Origin: Desulfobacula sp. | GTDB taxonomy: Bacteria; Desulfobacterota; Desulfobacteria; Desulfobacterales; Desulfobacteraceae | NCBI GenBank assembly: GCA_027858355.1 | Contig: JAQICW010000048.1 | Span: 1 to 5,900 of the forward strand | Direction of reading: 5' to 3' | DNA length: 5,900 nt | Part shown: in pieces, positions 5,887 through 5,900 of the stretch | Layout: each line of letters begins with the position of its first letter | Numbering within the stretch: position 1 is the stretch's first letter | Position numbers and translations under genes: made by a program | Notes under the pieces: generated by a model | Database searches by the model: none | Told to the model about the DNA's origin: nothing | What the model saw: only the letters and a program-made list of their open reading frames with translations

Positions 5887-5900
5887 ATAACGGATAACGG
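5887..5900. repeat. Tandem heptamer ATAACGG x2 at the window edge
   Basis: ATAACGG occurs twice head to tail (5887-5893 and 5894-5900) and runs to the end of the window, upstream of the toxin-antitoxin promoter. Whether it continues as a longer array or belongs to an element boundary cannot be seen. Confidence 0.5.

Noticed and set aside
5885..5900. An integron attC-like site suggested by the TAACGG words
   Set aside because: There are no paired core sites with the required imperfect inverted arms in view, and only one half could be present at the window edge.

Overview
The window is mostly the 3' part of a surface-polysaccharide (capsule, exopolysaccharide or O-antigen type) biosynthesis operon on the + strand (1-4666). 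It is followed by a short intergenic stretch holding a palindromic repeat (4667-4862), then a minus-strand accessory patch (4863-5900) with a decayed DUF4143-type ATPase gene and a type II toxin-antitoxin pair. There are no rRNA, tRNA or CRISPR features. The protein families and the REP-like repeat suggest a Gram-negative bacterium, possibly a Desulfobacterota (Desulfobacteraceae-like) genome. That placement is an impression from family style, not a proof.

Operon, in order: the last 53 codons of a PAPS-dependent sulfotransferase (1-164); a GT4-type glycosyltransferase (167-1270); a WecG/TagA/CpsF (GT26) glycosyltransferase (1267-2037); a nucleotidyltransferase-fold protein of the NTP_transf_5 type (2044-3231); and a polyprenyl-phosphate sugar phosphotransferase that would start repeat-unit assembly on undecaprenyl phosphate (3224-4666). 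Every junction is an overlap or a gap of at most 6 nt, so this reads as one transcription unit whose promoter lies upstream of the window. Inferred division of labour: the last gene puts the first sugar-phosphate on the lipid carrier, GT26 and GT4 enzymes extend it, and the sulfotransferase decorates it. The role of the NTP_transf_5 protein is not established. Base composition rises from about 22-37% GC in the upstream genes and the N-terminal half of the sugar phosphotransferase to about 47-55% or more in its catalytic half, as expected if a variable cassette were joined to a conserved flank.

Right of the operon, a GGGTCAG/CTGACCC repeat cluster sits directly after the last stop codon. The minus-strand patch reads right to left: a promoter with an overlapping inverted repeat, a 76-residue antitoxin, a RelE/ParE-like toxin coupled through TAATG, and the ATPase remnant. 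The toxin's reading frame is broken by one base exactly at a run of eight A residues (coding strand). Restoring one A, or a -1 slip there, gives a complete 114-residue toxin. The ATPase remnant lacks its AAA+ half and appears to carry an in-frame internal deletion. The most interesting signals are the frameshifted toxin, the doubly deleted ATPase gene, the repeat cluster and the compositional step inside the sugar phosphotransferase.
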